Positions 38,916 to 50,358 of a DNA stretch of 64,000 nucleotides are shown here, piece after piece (position 1 is the first letter of the stretch; the number at the start of each line of letters is the position of its first letter). The notes under the pieces were generated by a model. That model was not told where the DNA came from. It was given only the letters and a program-made list of their open reading frames with translations, and ran no database searches. Position numbers and translations under genes: made by a program. The stretch is from Zhongshania sp. (GTDB lineage Bacteria; Pseudomonadota; Gammaproteobacteria; Pseudomonadales; Spongiibacteraceae): the NCBI GenBank assembly GCA_018066965.1, contig JAGPVP010000083.1, positions 1 through 64,000 of the forward strand, in the 5' to 3' direction.

Positions 38916-41288
38916 TTATAAGGGTTTGTCTTTCATGTCACGTAAATTACTAATCACCGACTCTAAAGCGCGGTCAAACAAACGATCATCATCAATCAGC
39001 ATAACGGACTGCTCAATAAGTGCCGCTTCTAGCTCATCGCGATTAAGCTCGGCAACTTTAATACCCGAGCGATTTACAAAAATATACTTACCAATGCCAT
39101 TAATCACCGCTGCTAAACGGCAGCGCAGCATACGGCCGTCGTCCTGACGAAAATCTACCCAATTACCCACTCGCAAGGTTTGTATACGACTGACTAAGGG
39201 CTCTGCCTGTGAATCCGCTGGCGTGACATTTTCAGCAGCCGACGTTAAAGGCACAGAGTGAACCGGCGCCGCTGTCCACTCGGTATCATCACCAAGGCTT
39301 TCAGCCAAGGACGCGTCTAAACTCGCTAGATCGCTCGCCTCTGTACTTGCGTGAATGTTTGCGTCAATACCAACAGGCTCTTCATTTGACGCTGTTGAAT
39401 CAGCAGCATCTTTCTGTTGAATGTCTAAAACTGGCTTTTGCAATGCGGGTGGCGCAGCCACACGGGGCTCTTTGCGGCTAAGTTTGGCAAGATGCAAACG
39501 CTCTAATTGCTCAAACCAACGATCAGTTTCAAAGGAATTTAGCGAGACTCGCGTAAACCCTAAACGTAGGGTTTCGACCAGCACCGGCAGTGCCGAAATC
39601 AGCTCATTGCGATGACCTACATCATCAGATGGCAGCACACTCCAGAGTAAGCGTTCGATCAGCCCCGCATCATCGCTAAAATGTTCACTGTCCTTGCCAT
39701 GCTGGATAAAACTTAAAAACAGCACTTTGCTCCAGCCCAACTGCAAAATTTTAGTCACCACCGGCGGGCAATCAACGCCCCCCAATTTACTTTCTAAAAT
39801 AGCAGCAATATACATCCGTGCATTTTCGGCGGCGGCTTTGCCGTCTTCGGTGTCAACCGTTCTACGCGCAACCAATTCGGCGCGACGCTTGGCCTTTTCG
39901 TGAAAGGCCGAAAAATCGTCGTAGGCGTCCACAAAGACTTGGGTATCAACACCGAAATCTCGCAAAATACGCATAACCACGTCTTCGAACTTTTTGTATA
40001 GCGGATCTCGGTCAACACTACCCACTGGCGACCAACCAATGCCAGCACTGACTAAAGAGCTTAATAATTTACGTGCGGGATGCTCGTCATAGCTAAAAAA
40101 GCCCTTGTCCAGCATCGCCATTTTCAAAACGGGGATCTGTAGTCGTGCAATAAGGCCTTTTAATGGTTCGGCTAAACCATCACCATCCAGAATAAACTGG
40201 AACAAGGCGCCAACAAAATTAATGGTATCTTGATCGCGCTGATACGAGAGTGCTGACACATCCGTGTTGGCAACCCAATTTACCTGCTGTAAGCGCGCCA
40301 CTAACTTATGCGCCATGGCAGTAAAATCAGTGTGAACTTCGCCGTCCAACGGCACTTTTATATTAAATTGCGTAAATTGTTCGTGCTGCATTTCCTGCAG
40401 CGCAACCATGAATGATGGCTTAGACAGAGCTGACTTAACACCACCTACTTCGCTTTTCTCGTTACCCAGCAAGCTGTCTAAGGCATCGAATAGCCGTGTC
40501 ACCAGCTCTGCGGACTGCGAGTGATTTGGCGCCGCTTCCTGTTCCTGCCTTGCGGAGTGCTGAATAGGACTCTGAGTATTAGCTCGGCGATTTGCAGGTT
40601 TGTTTTCAAGCTTTTCAAGCGGCAAACCCTGTGACTCTAATACCGGTACAAGTAATTCATAAAGCTCGCCAAAGGCCGCAATGACATGGGTATCGAATAA
40701 CTTAAAAATCACCAGCTTGGCTTTAATATCGATATCTAATAGCTGGCAGGCAATACCTAAAGCAGCCGCGATTTTGGCTGGCCCCATGGGTAATTCTTTA
40801 GCCGCCACCACTGGACCACTAACCACATGCTGCCAGGCGGTGCATAAAATCCACACCTCATGCAGAAAACGCCGCTCCGCTTTATTAGCCATGCCCTCAA
40901 GCGCAACCAACTCCTCTAGCGCTTCAGACTCCAACAATTTGAGTTTTGCCTGACCGCGCTCAAGCGATGACGCCGCGCGAACATCAGCGGCCATAATGGC
41001 AAAAGTATTGATAAAGACTTCAGAGAAACGTTTTTCAATACTCTCGCGCTTAACCCTAATTTCCCGCATTGCATCAAAGTACACATGCTGTTCACGGGCG
41101 TTACTTGCCTCATCGGCCAATTCAAATAATGTGTCATCAACCTCGTCGAGAAATACCGACATGCGTCCCTGTAAAAATCCACTGGCCTTATCACGCAAGG
41201 CCACCAGCGCGTCAGGCAGCGGCGTAGCAGACACCCCCGACTCTCGTCGCGAGTTTAATTCCACTACTTTTGAGGGTTGATCAATCAT
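38916..41288 (-). CDS. DUF1631 family protein
   Basis: 790-aa helical protein with C-terminal LRVGNWVDFRQDDGRMLRCRLAAVINGIGKYIFVNRSGIKVAEL; divergent from nadC. Confidence 0.8.
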   Translation of the reverse strand: MIDQPSKVVELNSRRESGVSATPLPDALVALRDKASGFLQGRMSVFLDEVDDTLFELADEASNAREQHVYFDAMREIRVKRESIEKRFSEVFINTFAIMAADVRAASSLERGQAKLKLLESEALEELVALEGMANKAERRFLHEVWILCTAWQHVVSGPVVAAKELPMGPAKIAAALGIACQLLDIDIKAKLVIFKLFDTHVIAAFGELYELLVPVLESQGLPLEKLENKPANRRANTQSPIQHSARQEQEAAPNHSQSAELVTRLFDALDSLLGNEKSEVGGVKSALSKPSFMVALQEMQHEQFTQFNIKVPLDGEVHTDFTAMAHKLVARLQQVNWVANTDVSALSYQRDQDTINFVGALFQFILDGDGLAEPLKGLIARLQIPVLKMAMLDKGFFSYDEHPARKLLSSLVSAGIGWSPVGSVDRDPLYKKFEDVVMRILRDFGVDTQVFVDAYDDFSAFHEKAKRRAELVARRTVDTEDGKAAAENARMYIAAILESKLGGVDCPPVVTKILQLGWSKVLFLSFIQHGKDSEHFSDDAGLIERLLWSVLPSDDVGHRNELISALPVLVETLRLGFTRVSLNSFETDRWFEQLERLHLAKLSRKEPRVAAPPALQKPVLDIQQKDAADSTASNEEPVGIDANIHASTEASDLASLDASLAESLGDDTEWTAAPVHSVPLTSAAENVTPADSQAEPLVSRIQTLRVGNWVDFRQDDGRMLRCRLAAVINGIGKYIFVNRSGIKVAELNRDELEAALIEQSVMLIDDDRLFDRALESVISNLRDMKDKPL

Positions 41289-41496
41289 ACATTCTCATTA
41301 TTTTTTATTGCCCCAGAGTAACTATAGCATTGCCATACTAAGTAAAACTGCACATAACTTATCGTAACTTGCGACAAACGCCAAGCATGATATAGATATA
41401 CGTTAAAAAGTCTTCTCTCGGCCATTGCTAAAACTACTTATAGAGCCCGCAAAACCACACAAAAGGCGCACATTCCAAAATGTGCTGATAGAATAG

Positions 41497-42378
<882 letters not shown>

Positions 42379-42428
42379 ACCACAGAGTAATAGAGATACT
42401 TTTAGCAAGCTAAACCTAGGAGAAGTTT

Positions 42429-43238
42429 GTGCAAAATAATGTGCTTGGCAATAAAGCCACCAGACTATTTATTATGCTCGGTGGTTTTTTTGTTGCCAAT
42501 GCCGTACTCGCAGAGTTGATTGGCGTCAAGATTTTCTCCCTAGAGCACAGCCTTGGTATTGCGCCACTAGACTTAAATGTATTTGGTATAGACGGCCTCT
42601 CTTTTAATTTAACGACGGGGGTTTTGCTGTGGCCCTTTGTGTTTGTACTCACAGATTTAATTAACGAGTACTACGGTAAACGCGGCGTTCGCCTACTCTC
42701 ATATTTAACGGCTGGACTTATCGTTTACGCCTTTGCCATGGTCTTTGTCGGCATACACCTCACCCCCGCCGATTTCTGGTCGCAATCTCACATAAACCCA
42801 AACCTTCCCCTAGAAGAACAAGCATTACTTCGCAGCCAGGTTGGGAATTATGACGCGGCATTTAGATTGGTTTTTGGTCAAGGTCTGTGGATTATCATTG
42901 GCTCTTTAGTTGCTTTTTTGGTCGGCCAGATTATTGATATCACAATTTTTCAGCGTATAAAGCAAATCACCGGCGAGCGCATGATCTGGCTCAGAGCGAC
43001 TGGCTCGACGCTTGTTAGCCAATTCATCGACAGTTTTGTGGTGTTATTTATCGCTTTTTACATCGGCGCCGACTGGAGCTTACAACTCGTACTCGCCATC
43101 GGCGTGGTAAATTATATCTACAAGTTTCTGATGGCGATTGTGATGACGCCACTGCTATACGCAGTGCACTACATCATTGAGCGATATTTAGGAAATGAAA
43201 CCGCGACCGCGATGAAACAAGACGCTTTGCTTGATTAA
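42429..43238 (+). CDS. Queuosine precursor transporter (YhhQ/VUT family), GTG start
   Basis: FVANAVLAELIGVKIFSLE; FVLTDLINEYYGKRGVRLLSYLTAGL; SQFIDSFVVLFIAFY. Confidence 0.9.
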   Translation: MQNNVLGNKATRLFIMLGGFFVANAVLAELIGVKIFSLEHSLGIAPLDLNVFGIDGLSFNLTTGVLLWPFVFVLTDLINEYYGKRGVRLLSYLTAGLIVYAFAMVFVGIHLTPADFWSQSHINPNLPLEEQALLRSQVGNYDAAFRLVFGQGLWIIIGSLVAFLVGQIIDITIFQRIKQITGERMIWLRATGSTLVSQFIDSFVVLFIAFYIGADWSLQLVLAIGVVNYIYKFLMAIVMTPLLYAVHYIIERYLGNETATAMKQDALLD

Positions 43239-43241
43239 TGC

Positions 43242-43967
43242 TTAACTACTGATATGCCCCGACTGAGGGCGCAACACCATATCTTCTACCACTACGTTGC
43301 GATCCATGCAGTAAATCTCTAAAAACGCACGGGCAACATCTTCTGCCGGCATCAGCTGCTCTTTAGAAACCCCTGAAGCATGCCACGATGGTGAATAGGT
43401 AGGGCCAGGCGATATACACGATACTCGAATACCTTTGCCTCGCACCTCTTCTCGCAACGCCTTGGTAAAACCACTTACCGCATGTTTCGCCGCGCAGTAC
43501 GCCGAGACACCCGCATAACCTTCAAGCCCCGCGGTTGATGACATATTAAAAATATCGCCGGATTGGCGTTTTAACATACTGGGCAACACCATCTGGCTTA
43601 AAAGAAACGTGCTACGTAAATTGACCGCTATGACGCGATCAAAATCAGCAACCGCCATCTCTTGAACCGGCGCCCCGTGCCAACTCCCAGCATTATTAAT
43701 TAATACGCTAACATCGCCCATATCGCGAAATAAGGCCGTTGAAAAGGTCTGTACTTGCTGCTCATCGCTAACATCAACCGAATAGCAGCGAACTTCCTGA
43801 GCGCGGCTACAACTGACTGCCACCTCCTCGAGCGCCGATTTATTTCGCGCTACTAAGGCCAATCGAACCGGGAAATCGGCGTCGGCAAAACACTGCGCTA
43901 TCGCCGCGCCAATACCTTGTGATGCACCGCTTATTACAATGAGAGGTACTTGGGGTTGCTCAGACAT
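43242..43967 (-). CDS. Short-chain dehydrogenase/reductase
   Basis: LIVISGASQGIGAAIAQCFA, NNAG, YCAAKHAVSGFTKALREEV. Confidence 0.9.
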   Translation of the reverse strand: MSEQPQVPLIVISGASQGIGAAIAQCFADADFPVRLALVARNKSALEEVAVSCSRAQEVRCYSVDVSDEQQVQTFSTALFRDMGDVSVLINNAGSWHGAPVQEMAVADFDRVIAVNLRSTFLLSQMVLPSMLKRQSGDIFNMSSTAGLEGYAGVSAYCAAKHAVSGFTKALREEVRGKGIRVSCISPGPTYSPSWHASGVSKEQLMPAEDVARAFLEIYCMDRNVVVEDMVLRPQSGHISS

Positions 43968-44112
43968 ATAAGCTCACAAAGTAATACATCACGCGCTCAC
44001 ATAAATACCAAAGAATAAACATGAAACTAGCAATAAACCGCCGTGAATTATTTTTAGAACGAAATTGTGGCGCCGCACGCAACAGCTTGGCACGCGCCAC
44101 AATGAAACAGAA

Positions 44113-45114
44113 CTACAATGACTTTAACAAGCTCAAATCCACTTGTTTGTCTGCGTGGTAAGACGAGCGAACCAGAGGACCACTAGCCACACTTTTAAAA
44201 CCAAGCTCTTTGGCTATGCGACCAAACTCGTCGAACTCTTCCGGGGTTACAAAGCGCTCAACCGCCAAGTGATCACGGCTGGGCTGTAAATATTGGCCCA
44301 TAGTAATCATGTCGATATTATGGGCGCGCATATCTTTCATGACCTGAATAAGCTCTTCTGCCGTTTCACCCAAACCCAGCATCAAGCCAGACTTGGTTAA
44401 CACATCTGGGCGGCGCTCTTTGTATTTTTTAAGTAAGTCTAGCGACCATTGATAGTCCGAACCCGGGCGAATTTTTTTATACAGACTCGGCACCGATTCA
44501 AGATTGTGGTTAAACACATCTGGCGCTTCTTGTTCTAAAATATCTAATGCGATGTCCATGCGCCCGCGAAAATCTGGCACTAAGACTTCAATACGAATCT
44601 CTGGGCTGCGAGCGCGGGTTTCGCGAATACAGTCAGCAAAATGCTGGGCGCCGCCATCACGTAAATCATCGCGATCCACCGACGTGACCACCACATACTT
44701 CAAATTCATTTCGGCAATGGCTTCGGCCAACTCACGCGGCTCGTTTTCGTCAAGCGCGTTGGGGCGGCCATGAGCAACATCGCAAAATGGGCAACGACGA
44801 GTACAGATCTCGCCCATAATCATAAACGTAGCCGTACCGCCGCTAAAACATTCGCCTAAATTTGGGCAGGCCGCTTCTTCGCACACCGAGGCCAATTTAT
44901 GCTTACGCAACACCGCTTTAATACGGCTGACCTCTGGGCCGGTCGACATTTTGACCCGAATCCACGACGGCTTTGTCGGCAACTCAACGGTGGGAATCAC
45001 TTTAATCGGAATACGTGCGACTTTCTCCGCACCGCGCAGCTTCTCGCCTTGAACAACTTTTTTCGCCGCCGCTTTCGGCACAACGCCTACTACGCTTCCA
45101 CTTTCTGATGTCAT
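44113..45114 (-). CDS. lipA: Lipoyl synthase
   Basis: [41 protein letters not shown]. Confidence 0.98.
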   Translation of the reverse strand: MTSESGSVVGVVPKAAAKKVVQGEKLRGAEKVARIPIKVIPTVELPTKPSWIRVKMSTGPEVSRIKAVLRKHKLASVCEEAACPNLGECFSGGTATFMIMGEICTRRCPFCDVAHGRPNALDENEPRELAEAIAEMNLKYVVVTSVDRDDLRDGGAQHFADCIRETRARSPEIRIEVLVPDFRGRMDIALDILEQEAPDVFNHNLESVPSLYKKIRPGSDYQWSLDLLKKYKERRPDVLTKSGLMLGLGETAEELIQVMKDMRAHNIDMITMGQYLQPSRDHLAVERFVTPEEFDEFGRIAKELGFKSVASGPLVRSSYHADKQVDLSLLKSL

Positions 45115-45794
45115 AAAACCCCCGAGGCGTCAGGTAAGCTATGTTCGCTTACTTCCCGACAATGTAAATAACCCAGTAAACCTGCCAATTCCGTGCTAAG
45201 CATACCGGTAAGTTCATTCTGTGACAGCGGTTCCGCTGCGCTTTGACGGCGAATATCTGTTACTTCCATACCCTGATGACCGCAGGGGTTTATGCGTTGA
45301 AACACGCTGAGATCCATATCGATGTTCAAGCTCAAACCGTGGAAGGTACTGCCGCGCCGCACCCGTAAACCGAGTTGAGCAATTTTAGCCCCGCTTTCAA
45401 CGTACACGCCGGGAGCGTCTGGACGAGGATGCGCCGCAATATCTAAGCGAGCCAATACTGCAACAATACTATTTTCTATCGCGGTTACAAGGTCGCGAAT
45501 GCCCATACCCAAGCGGCGCAAATCCACTAGCACATAGCCAACCAACTGGCCTGGGCCGTGGTAAGTAACTTGACCACCGCGATCTACTTGAACAACAGGA
45601 ATATCACCGGGCATTAGAATATGTTCGGCCTTGCCGGCCTGGCCCTGTGTAAACACCGCATCGTGTTCTACAAACCACAGTTCATCTGGGCTGTCTGCAT
45701 CGCGAATATCGGTATAGTGCTGCATTGCACGCCATACTGGCTCATAATTTTGGCGACCAAGTTTGCGCAGCCAAAGTGTCTCTGGCCGATTCAT
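45111..45794 (-). CDS. lipB: Octanoyltransferase
   Basis: [28 protein letters not shown]. Confidence 0.97.
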   Translation of the reverse strand: MNRPETLWLRKLGRQNYEPVWRAMQHYTDIRDADSPDELWFVEHDAVFTQGQAGKAEHILMPGDIPVVQVDRGGQVTYHGPGQLVGYVLVDLRRLGMGIRDLVTAIENSIVAVLARLDIAAHPRPDAPGVYVESGAKIAQLGLRVRRGSTFHGLSLNIDMDLSVFQRINPCGHQGMEVTDIRRQSAAEPLSQNELTGMLSTELAGLLGYLHCREVSEHSLPDASGVL

Positions 45795-46087
45795 TACAAC
45801 ACCATCTTAACAATGCCCGTTGCTTTCAATTCGGCAAATATTGTGTCGAGCTGCGGTTTTCCCGTTGCGGTAATAACCACCGTTACAGATAAAAACCGAC
45901 CCTCGCTACTTTCACGCTCGGCAATTTGCGACTCATCAATATCGCCCGCGTTGGCTCGCATAATCTCGATGACTCGCTGGCGCAAGTTTTGATCAGCAAC
46001 ACCAATGACTTTAATAGGATATTGGCAGGGAAACTCCAGCGTGGGTTTACCGCCTTCGTTGGATTCGGTCATGGTAAATTTATTCAT
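45794..46087 (-). CDS. DUF493 family protein (YbeD)
   Basis: [33 protein letters not shown]; lipB-ybeD-dac synteny; start approximate. Confidence 0.9.
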   Translation of the reverse strand: MNKFTMTESNEGGKPTLEFPCQYPIKVIGVADQNLRQRVIEIMRANAGDIDESQIAERESSEGRFLSVTVVITATGKPQLDTIFAELKATGIVKMVL

Positions 46088-46128
46088 AATACAGCTCGCG
46101 CGGGGGTCGCCCGCGCACAATCAAATAA

Positions 46129-47322
46129 TCAAGAAATCAGGTTCACAAAGAACAAGACAATACTGTCCCAAAGACGTTTTAAAATACCGCCCTCTTCCAC
46201 TGCATCTAAAGCCACAAGTGGCACTCGCATTTTTTCCGCACCTGCCAAACTGACAACCAGCTCGCCATGCTCCTGACCGGCAGCAATCGGCGCAATCAGT
46301 ACTTCATCGACATTTAGCTGCGCATCAAGAGCGTCGCTTTTACCGCGCGGAATGGTAATAAAGACGTCTTTTTGTACGCCCAAACTCACCACATCGCTGT
46401 CGCCCTTCCAGACCTTAGAGCTAGCCAATTCGGTACCGGCTCCGTAAAGCTGATGGGTTTCAAAATAACGGAAGCCATAAGATAGTAGTTTTTGAGTTTC
46501 ACGCTCGCGCGCTTGGGTGCTACTCGTTCCCATCACCACCGCAATCAAGCGCATGCCTTCGCGCTTAGCGGATGTAACCAAGCAATACCCTGCGGTGGTA
46601 GTGTGGCCGGTTTTCAAACCATCTACACTCGGATCGCTCCACAACAAGCCATTGCGATTACTTTGACGAATATTATTGAAAATAAAGTCGTGCTCGCTAT
46701 ACAAGGCATATTCATTTTTATAGGCGATGATCGCCTTAGACAGAATGGCCAAGTCTCGCGCCGAGGTGTAATGATCTGGGTCAGGCAAGCCATGCGAGTT
46801 CACAAAGTGGCTATTGGTCATGCCCAATCTCGCCGCATGCTGGTTCATCATGCCGGCAAACGCATCTTCACTGCCGGCAACATGCTCTGCCACCGCGACA
46901 CTGGCATCATTACCAGAAGAAATCACCACGCCCTTGTGCAGTTCGCCCAGCGGAACTTGTTTACCCACTTCGATCCACATTAATGACGAACCGTTAAAAA
47001 TCGGGTTTTGTGCCCATGCGTTACTGCTAATGGTCACCATATCATCATTGCTAACCTGGCCACGCTCAAGCTCGTAAGACAACACGTAGCTGGTCATTAA
47101 CTTGGTTAAACTGGCTGGCGGCAAACGTTCATCGGCATTGTGCTCAATCAACACCTCGCCACTGTTGGCATCCATTAGGAAATAGGCCGACGCCGCGACA
47201 CCTGGTGCGGCAGGAACCATATCTGACTGAGCCATAGCACCTGAAGACATAACTACCGCTGCCGCAAAGGCTGCAAATACTTGCTTAAACATAAGACCCT
47301 TATCTGTTTTCGTTAACTTCAT
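46129..47322 (-). CDS. dacA: D-alanyl-D-alanine carboxypeptidase (PBP5/6 family)
   Basis: LPPASLTKLMTSYVL (SxxK), SGNDASVA (SxN), KTGHT (KTG). Confidence 0.95.
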   Translation of the reverse strand: MKLTKTDKGLMFKQVFAAFAAAVVMSSGAMAQSDMVPAAPGVAASAYFLMDANSGEVLIEHNADERLPPASLTKLMTSYVLSYELERGQVSNDDMVTISSNAWAQNPIFNGSSLMWIEVGKQVPLGELHKGVVISSGNDASVAVAEHVAGSEDAFAGMMNQHAARLGMTNSHFVNSHGLPDPDHYTSARDLAILSKAIIAYKNEYALYSEHDFIFNNIRQSNRNGLLWSDPSVDGLKTGHTTTAGYCLVTSAKREGMRLIAVVMGTSSTQARERETQKLLSYGFRYFETHQLYGAGTELASSKVWKGDSDVVSLGVQKDVFITIPRGKSDALDAQLNVDEVLIAPIAAGQEHGELVVSLAGAEKMRVPLVALDAVEEGGILKRLWDSIVLFFVNLIS

Positions 47323-48182
47323 GAGTCACCGGCTTCGACCACTAAATGGGACTCGCCGGACCATTGTTCTTGTAATACTTTTTTCGCTGCCTGCGCTGAC
47401 GAATAATCTACAAACGGCCCCACTCTGACACGGTGCATTGCCGACCTGCTTTTGACGCTGGTGGCAATCACCACCGGATAACTTAAGTCGGCGCTTAATT
47501 GCTGCTGCAAGGCATTGGCTGCCGCCAACTGCGTAAAGGCCGCAACCTGCAAATAATAACGTGCTGTCTCGCCACTGGCGGTAGCATGGGTATTATCCGT
47601 ATCAATGACTTCAATTTCCACCCGCGCAGTGCCCCGATCTGCATAGCCTAGCTTTACCGCCGCCGCGTATGACAGATCAATGATGCGATCAGAGTGGAAT
47701 GGGCCTCGATCATTCACCCGCACAATAGCAGTTCGACCATTATCCAAATTAGTCACTTTGACATAAATAGGTATAGGCAAGGTGCGATGGGCCGCGCTCA
47801 TTTCATAAAGACTATACGTTTCACCATTCGAGGTTGAGTGGCCGTGAAATTTTGTGCCATACCACGACGCAGTGCCCCGCTCTTTAAAACCACGATACTG
47901 CTCTAATAATCGGTACTCTGTGCCGTTAACGGTATACGGACTGATATTTCCCGCCACCCGCAATATTTCAGGGCGCGGCTGAGCGTCAACAATCGTATTT
48001 GGATCTAATTTCTGTAACGGCGCACCGTCTTTATCAAACTGATAACGGGATTTACCATGGGCAGTCGCTGGCGCCTTTTTGCTAGTGCCCGCAGACGGTG
48101 TTCCCGCTTGTTCAACCTGTGGCAGCGGCGCACACGCAGCCGCTGCCATCAACACTGCTACTGCAAGAGCGCGATAGATCAA
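47319..48182 (-). CDS. rlpA: Septal ring lytic transglycosylase RlpA with SPOR domain
   Basis: GTASWYGTKFHGHSTSNGETYSLYEMSAAHRTLPIP; C-terminal SPOR; lipobox. Confidence 0.95.
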   Translation of the reverse strand: MIYRALAVAVLMAAAACAPLPQVEQAGTPSAGTSKKAPATAHGKSRYQFDKDGAPLQKLDPNTIVDAQPRPEILRVAGNISPYTVNGTEYRLLEQYRGFKERGTASWYGTKFHGHSTSNGETYSLYEMSAAHRTLPIPIYVKVTNLDNGRTAIVRVNDRGPFHSDRIIDLSYAAAVKLGYADRGTARVEIEVIDTDNTHATASGETARYYLQVAAFTQLAAANALQQQLSADLSYPVVIATSVKSRSAMHRVRVGPFVDYSSAQAAKKVLQEQWSGESHLVVEAGDS

Positions 48183-49213
48183 GATCCCGGCGCCTCGCGC
48201 ATTCCAGCTTCAATCAGCTGACTTAACTGGTACGCGGCCATTGCATACATTGCGCTGTGGTTGTAGCGCGTAATGACATAAAAATTCTGCAAGCCAATCC
48301 AGTACTCGTCGCCTTTTTCACCCTCTAACTTCATCGCAGTGGCTTTTTGAGTTGGCTCTAAAACGCGATCACTGCCTATGCCTGCCTTACTGAGCTCGGC
48401 AAGGGTTTTCACTGGCTTAAGATCGGCGTTAAATAAACTTTGATCCGCACCTTGTTTTAAAATGGCACTGCTCACGACAGGCTCACCATAACGCCAACCA
48501 TGACGCTTAAAGTAGTTAGCCACACTGCCAATAGCATCAACCGTGCTATTTACGATATCTATTTTGCCGTCGCCATCAAAATCAACTGCATAGGCGCGGT
48601 AACTGCTGGGGATAAACTGGCCGTAGCCCATCGCTCCGGCGTAAGAACCTTTTAAACTAAAGGGTTCGATACCTTGCTCACGCGCCATCAACATATATTC
48701 TTCCAACTGACCAAGAAAGAATGTGCTGCGACGCGGAAAATCAAAACCTAAGGTTGCCAGCGCGTCAACCACGCGGTAGCTCCCCATATTACGACCAAAA
48801 CGCGTTTCGACCCCGATAATACCGACGATCATTGACGCCGGAACACCGTATTCTTTCTCAGCCCGCGCTAACTCTTCGCGATGCTCCTTCCAAAACTCCA
48901 CACCTTGGGTAACACGGGAATCTTGAATAAAAATATTGCGGTAGCGGCCCCAGGTCATCACTGACTCTGCGGGTCGTGACATCGCATCTAAAATCGACTG
49001 TTTGGGCTCGGCCTGCTTCAATATAGCCAACACCCAATCACGATCAAAATTGTGCTTTTCGACCATTGTTTTGATAAACGCTTCTGCGCCGGGATTACTA
49101 CTGTAATCCGCCTGTGCAGTAACAGAAATCAGCAGCGCAGCAACTGCACCACTGAATAATTTTTTAACGATATGTCTTTGCTTATTTTGTGTTTTCACGT
49201 TGTGTCCTATCAT
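48179..49213 (-). CDS. mltB: Membrane-bound lytic murein transglycosylase B
   Basis: YGVPASMIVGIIGVETRFGRNMGSYRVVDALATLGFDFPRR. Confidence 0.95.
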   Translation of the reverse strand: MIGHNVKTQNKQRHIVKKLFSGAVAALLISVTAQADYSSNPGAEAFIKTMVEKHNFDRDWVLAILKQAEPKQSILDAMSRPAESVMTWGRYRNIFIQDSRVTQGVEFWKEHREELARAEKEYGVPASMIVGIIGVETRFGRNMGSYRVVDALATLGFDFPRRSTFFLGQLEEYMLMAREQGIEPFSLKGSYAGAMGYGQFIPSSYRAYAVDFDGDGKIDIVNSTVDAIGSVANYFKRHGWRYGEPVVSSAILKQGADQSLFNADLKPVKTLAELSKAGIGSDRVLEPTQKATAMKLEGEKGDEYWIGLQNFYVITRYNHSAMYAMAAYQLSQLIEAGMREAPGS

Positions 49214-50358
49214 TATTGATGTACTAAACGCTCATCTGCGCAAATACCCATCAAAACTCCAAACCCCACTAATAAGGTGACCAGCGAGGTACCGCCTTGG
49301 CTTACCAATGGCAGGGGAACACCCACCACTGGCAGTAAACCTGACACCATGCCCATGTTTACGAATACATAGACAAAGAAAGTGAGAATAATACTCCCGC
49401 CCAACAGACGGCCGAAGCAATGTTTTGCCTGCGAGGCAATCCATAAGCCTCGGCTAATGATCAAGCCATAGAGTAACAATAACAGTAATACCCCCCTGAG
49501 GCCGAATTCTTCTGCCAAAACCGCGATGATGAAATCGGTATGGCTTTCCGGCAAAAAATCTAAATGCGACTGGGTTCCCAGCAACCAACCTTTGCCCTCA
49601 AACCCACCAGAACCAATCGCCGTTTTAGACTGAATGATATTCCAACCAGCGCCCAATTTGTCGAGTTCGGGGTTCAACAAGGTCAAGATACGTTGGCGCT
49701 GATAATCATGGAGCACAAACTCCCACATTGGGTAGGCCATCAATGCAAATAAGCCTAGGCAGCAGGCAATAAACGTCCAACTTATGCCCGCCAAAAACAA
49801 CACAAAAATGCCCGACGTTGCTATTAATATAGACGTGCCCAAATCCGGCTGCATCACAATCAAAACCGTCGGCAGCAAAATCAATACTAGGCTTATAAAC
49901 GTGTGCCGAATCCCCGGTGGCAAGGGGTGTGTTGATAAATACCACGCCACCGCCATCGGCAGCACTAACTTGGCAATTTCTGATGGCTGAAAACGAAAGC
50001 CTCCCACACCAAGCCAGCGCTGGGCGCCTTTCGCGCCCACACCCACAAAATCCACCGCCAGCAATAAAATCAACACCCCTATATAGGCAAACGGCGCCCA
50101 GCGCTGCAACTGATCGGGATGGATTTGGGCAACAAGAATCATGACGACAAACGCCACCGATAAAAAGCGCCCCTGCCTTAATACGGTATCCATGCTGCCA
50201 TCGCTGGCGCTATATAACACCGTTAAACCGACACCACTTAAAATAAGCAGCAATATTAGTAACGGTATATCGATATGCAGGCGCTGACTAATACTGCGCT
50301 GACCACTCATGCTCCGGCTACCGCCGGGCATTTGGCGCAAAAAGTCAGAATTACTCAT
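49213..50358 (-). CDS. rodA: Rod shape-determining protein RodA
   Basis: SEDS protein; RFQPSEIAKLVLPM; LPESHTDFIIAVLAEEFG; PLPLVSQGGTSLVT. Confidence 0.97.
   Translation of the reverse strand: MSNSDFLRQMPGGSRSMSGQRSISQRLHIDIPLLILLLILSGVGLTVLYSASDGSMDTVLRQGRFLSVAFVVMILVAQIHPDQLQRWAPFAYIGVLILLLAVDFVGVGAKGAQRWLGVGGFRFQPSEIAKLVLPMAVAWYLSTHPLPPGIRHTFISLVLILLPTVLIVMQPDLGTSILIATSGIFVLFLAGISWTFIACCLGLFALMAYPMWEFVLHDYQRQRILTLLNPELDKLGAGWNIIQSKTAIGSGGFEGKGWLLGTQSHLDFLPESHTDFIIAVLAEEFGLRGVLLLLLLYGLIISRGLWIASQAKHCFGRLLGGSIILTFFVYVFVNMGMVSGLLPVVGVPLPLVSQGGTSLVTLLVGFGVLMGICADERLVHQ

Noticed and set aside
42379-42428. preQ1-type riboswitch before the queuosine precursor transporter
   Set aside because: The short leader has no recognisable preQ1-I core (hairpin plus A-rich tail with C-rich loop); gene function alone is not enough.
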